A stretch of DNA of 8,264 nt from an uncultured Lachnospiraceae bacterium (GTDB lineage Bacteria; Bacillota; Clostridia; Lachnospirales; Lachnospiraceae). The translations under genes and the position numbers were made by a program. Positions 6,319-8,264 of the stretch are shown here, in pieces (the first letter of the stretch is position 1; every line of letters starts with the position of its first letter). The notes beneath the pieces are model-generated. The model saw only the letters and a list, made by a program, of their open reading frames with translations, searched no databases and was not told the DNA's origin. The stretch is taken from assembly GCA_910577825.1 (NCBI GenBank), contig CAJTOK010000073.1, positions 1 to 8,264 of the forward strand. The letters are read 5' to 3'.

Positions 6319-7044
6319 ATGTTTGGACAATTTTCAAGGACAGAATTATTATTAGGAAAAAGTGCAATGGAAAAACTCGCCAGTGCAAGGGTAGCAGTCT
6401 TTGGCATAGGCGGTGTAGGAGGCTATGTTACAGAAGCACTTGCAAGAAGCGGCATAGGCAGTTTTGACCTTATAGACAATGATACAATAAGCGCCAGTAA
6501 CATTAACAGGCAGATTATCGCAACAGTAAAAACTACCGGCAAATATAAAGTTGACGTTATGAAAGAACGGATACTTGACATCAATCCTGATGCAACAGTA
6601 AAAACATATAAATGCTTTTTCCTGCCTGGCAATGAAGAACTGTTTCCATTTAAAGAATATTCATACATAGTAGATGCAGTAGATACAGTAACGGCTAAAA
6701 TTGGAATTATAATAAAATCAAAAGAAGAAGGCAGGCCAGTTATAAGCAGCATGGGGGCAGGTAACAAACTTGAAGCTTCACAATTTAAAGCAGCAGATAT
6801 TTATGATACAAAAACCTGCCCACTTGCAAAAGTTATGAGGCGGGAACTTAAAAAACGTGGTGTTAAAGAACTTAAAGTAGTATATTCAGAAGAACCGCCT
6901 CTAACCCCGGTTTATACAACAGAAGAAGAAAACCAGAAAAAAAAGAATACAGGACGGCCAGTGCCTGGAAGCGTTGCATTTGTACCATCTGTAGCAGGGC
7001 TTATTATAGCAGGTGAAGTTGTAAAAGACTTACTTCAACTATAA
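6319..7044 (+). CDS. tcdA: tRNA threonylcarbamoyladenosine dehydratase (TcdA/CsdL, ThiF-E1-like)
   Basis: A 241-residue cytoplasmic enzyme that uses ATP to cyclise t6A at position 37 of ANN-decoding tRNAs into ct6A (family knowledge). The E1-like fold shows the nucleotide-binding GIGGVGG loop at residues 29-35, LIDNDTI at 51-57, SNINRQ at 60-65, a GKYKVDVM lysine region at 74-81 and VDAVDT near 115. The TcdA-specific CPLAKVMRRELKKRGV block lies near residue 168, and the C-terminal GSVAFVPSVAGLIIAGEVVKDLL is typical. This separates it from ThiF and MoeB, which carry other C-termini and usually zinc-binding cysteine pairs. Length is slightly below E. coli TcdA (about 268). The ATG is preceded by a weak GGATAGG site and a good promoter. 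The gene is housekeeping and shows no functional link with the carbohydrate genes on either side. Confidence 0.95.
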   Translation: MFGQFSRTELLLGKSAMEKLASARVAVFGIGGVGGYVTEALARSGIGSFDLIDNDTISASNINRQIIATVKTTGKYKVDVMKERILDINPDATVKTYKCFFLPGNEELFPFKEYSYIVDAVDTVTAKIGIIIKSKEEGRPVISSMGAGNKLEASQFKAADIYDTKTCPLAKVMRRELKKRGVKELKVVYSEEPPLTPVYTTEEENQKKKNTGRPVPGSVAFVPSVAGLIIAGEVVKDLLQL

Positions 7045-7378
7045 AAGGATGTATATTAATTTGTTTGTTTTGATAGTAAAAATTCATCTATATATTTAAT
7101 ATAGGTGAATTTTTTTATTAAAAATACACAAAAAATTAAATATATATTATTAATTTTGTATAAAAAATCTGGCAGATTAAAAAAACATATTGCATAAAAT
7201 TGCCAAATATAATAATATTAAATTACTTTAGAAAAATATAAAATAATATAGCAGTTAATAAAAAGCAGAAAGCCATACCTGTTCTGGTTTATAACTTCTA
7301 TATTATAAAAAGGGGATGGTGTATAACAGTAAAATCTTGATTTAATTTTGATTTTTAGAAAAGAAAGGGGATTTAAGT
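7045..7378 (+). other. AT-rich intergenic region between tcdA and the GH43 gene
   Basis: These 334 bases hold the tcdA terminator (7078-7117) and then very AT-rich DNA with no plausible gene. A possible but weak promoter is TTGCAT (7190-7195), 17 bases, TAATAT (7213-7218), which would give a leader of about 150 bases. A second TATATTATAAA stretch near 7299-7309 could be a -10 but lacks a good -35. TTGATTT occurs twice, at 7337-7343 and 7348-7354, exactly 11 bp apart. AAAGGGG (7364-7370) is the ribosome binding site of the GH43 gene, eight bases before its ATG. Confidence 0.6.
7078..7117 (+). terminator. Rho-independent terminator after tcdA
   Basis: A 16-bp stem (7078-7093 with 7099-7114) with one G-U pair and a five-base ATTTA loop runs into eight Ts (7110-7117). 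It lies 33 bases after the tcdA stop and ends that transcription unit. The A-run on the left arm could also work for opposing transcription. Confidence 0.85.
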
Positions 7379-8248
7379 ATGAGGAAACGCATTATAAGAA
7401 ATGGCGTAAAAAGAGCCATTGCTTTTGTAGCTTCTTTATCACTTGTAGTTACAAGCAATGGCTTTGGAATGACCGGGGGGGGGTATGCAGATGCTGAAGA
7501 ACTTAAACGGGAAATAATAGAAATTACAGATATAGACGATGTATATGAAAAAAGCAATAAGTCGAGAGTATCTGTACATGACCCTGCCATTATAAAAGAT
7601 ACTGATGGTACATATTATATATTTGGAAGCCATCTTGCGTGGGCAAAGTCCAAAGATTTAGAGAACTGGACAACGTTTACTAATAATATCAGTACAGATT
7701 ATGAAACACTATTTACCAAGGAATTTGAATGGGCAAGTTCAGGAGATAGTGTTTATAATCCAGCAGGAAACCTATGGGCACCAGATGTTATATGGAATGA
7801 ATCAATGCAAAAATGGTGTATGTATATGAGTATTAATGGCTGTTCATGGAATTCATGTATATGCCTTCTTACAGCAGACAGACTTGATGGTAACTGGACT
7901 TATGTGGGATCTGTTGTATATTCTGGATTTACAGAAAAAGATATTCAGAACGGTATACGTTCTTTTGAAAAAACAGATTATGGAGAAGTAACAGGACGTA
8001 ATACATTAGACGAAAAGTTTATCAGGGCTTCATATTCTGAAAAAGATAATGGGACTACATGTGTACCAACTACATGGAATAAGGGATATGGTGCACATGC
8101 TATTGATGCGTGTGTTTTTTATGATGAAACTGGAAAACTCTGGTTTTCATATGGCTCATGGTCAGGTGGTATATATATATTTGAACTTGATGAAACAACA
8201 GGATTCCGTAAAAATATAGTCATTCAACTTGAAAAAAGGAGTAAATAG
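7379..8248 (+). CDS. Secreted GH43 family (arabinanase-like) glycoside hydrolase, truncated as read
   Basis: A 289-residue product. Residues 1-39 are a signal peptide: MRKRIIRNGVKRA, hydrophobic AIAFVASLSLVV, and cleavage after ADA. The GH43 beta-propeller then begins with VHDPAI, with Asp68 as likely catalytic base, followed by YYIFGSHLAWAKSKDLENW, WAPDV near 133 and HAIDACVF with Asp243 as likely pKa modulator. These fit GH43 subfamilies that cut arabinan or arabinoxylan; the substrate is inferred from family. The stop TAG (8246-8248) comes before the expected general-acid Glu (SGE-type motif, usually 50 or more residues after the second Asp), and resemblance to the family seems to fade after DETTGFR. 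The product as written should be inactive. Removing one A from the six-A run at 8232-8237 keeps the frame open to the window edge. A run of nine Gs (7475-7483) lies just before the cleavage site. The AAAGGGG site fixes the start. Confidence 0.83.
   Translation: MRKRIIRNGVKRAIAFVASLSLVVTSNGFGMTGGGYADAEELKREIIEITDIDDVYEKSNKSRVSVHDPAIIKDTDGTYYIFGSHLAWAKSKDLENWTTFTNNISTDYETLFTKEFEWASSGDSVYNPAGNLWAPDVIWNESMQKWCMYMSINGCSWNSCICLLTADRLDGNWTYVGSVVYSGFTEKDIQNGIRSFEKTDYGEVTGRNTLDEKFIRASYSEKDNGTTCVPTTWNKGYGAHAIDACVFYDETGKLWFSYGSWSGGIYIFELDETTGFRKNIVIQLEKRSK
7475..7483 (+). repeat. G9 homopolymer in the GH43 signal-peptide region
   Basis: Nine consecutive Gs encode Gly33-Gly35 in an otherwise AT-rich gene. 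With nine Gs the frame is open. With ten it would hit TGA after four further codons, and with eight it would hit TAA about a dozen codons on. The tract therefore sits where slippage would switch the gene off. Confidence 0.85.
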
Positions 8249-8264
8249 CGTCATCCAAAGAAGA

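Noticed and set aside
6279..6467. A 62-codon ORF overlapping the tcdA start
   Set aside because: It is out of frame with a clearly recognised tcdA and has no family features.
7050..7100. Small ORF of 16 codons after tcdA
   Set aside because: It runs into the terminator hairpin, its AAAAGG abuts the ATG with no spacing, and the sequence has low complexity.

Overview
The window comes from a low-GC Gram-positive bacterium, most likely a gut or rumen Lachnospiraceae (Roseburia/Butyrivibrio-like Clostridia). Four things point there: AT-rich intergenic DNA, strong GGAGG-type ribosome binding sites, TTGACA/TATAAT promoters with TGn extensions, and large secreted polysaccharide-degrading enzymes ending in Ig-like (Big_2-type) tails. 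The species cannot be fixed from this sequence.

Layout, all genes on the plus strand: (1) 1-287, intergenic, with a predicted divergent (minus) promoter and the promoter of the first gene; (2) 288-1166, a LacX-like aldose 1-epimerase ending in a near-perfect terminator; (3) 1167-1421, a regulatory region with a promoter whose -10 lies inside a 22-bp dyad; (4) 1422-2576 and 2582-6175, two reading frames that look like one secreted beta-mannanase (signal peptide, CBM27-like module, GH26 catalytic domain, second CBM, Pro/Thr/Ser linker, long C-terminal region, Big_2-like end) split by a one-base frame change near 2555-2576; (5) 6319-7044, the housekeeping tRNA enzyme TcdA with its own promoter; (6) 7045-7378, an AT-rich gap with the tcdA terminator; (7) 7379-8248, a secreted GH43 (arabinanase-like) protein with nine consecutive Gs in its signal-peptide region and a stop codon before the expected catalytic acid.

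The mannanase, the GH43 enzyme and the sugar mutarotase fit plant-fibre use: secreted enzymes cut mannan and arabinan or arabinoxylan outside the cell, and the epimerase would work on sugars inside it. There is no sign of a tight operon. Promoters and terminators suggest mostly separate transcription units, and tcdA is an unrelated neighbour.

No mobile element, CRISPR array, tRNA or rRNA was seen. The points most worth checking are the apparent single-base lesion that separates the mannanase catalytic domain from its signal peptide, the G9 tract, and the early end of the GH43 gene. Each could be natural (decay or phase variation) or a sequencing or assembly error. I found no convincing wholly new system.
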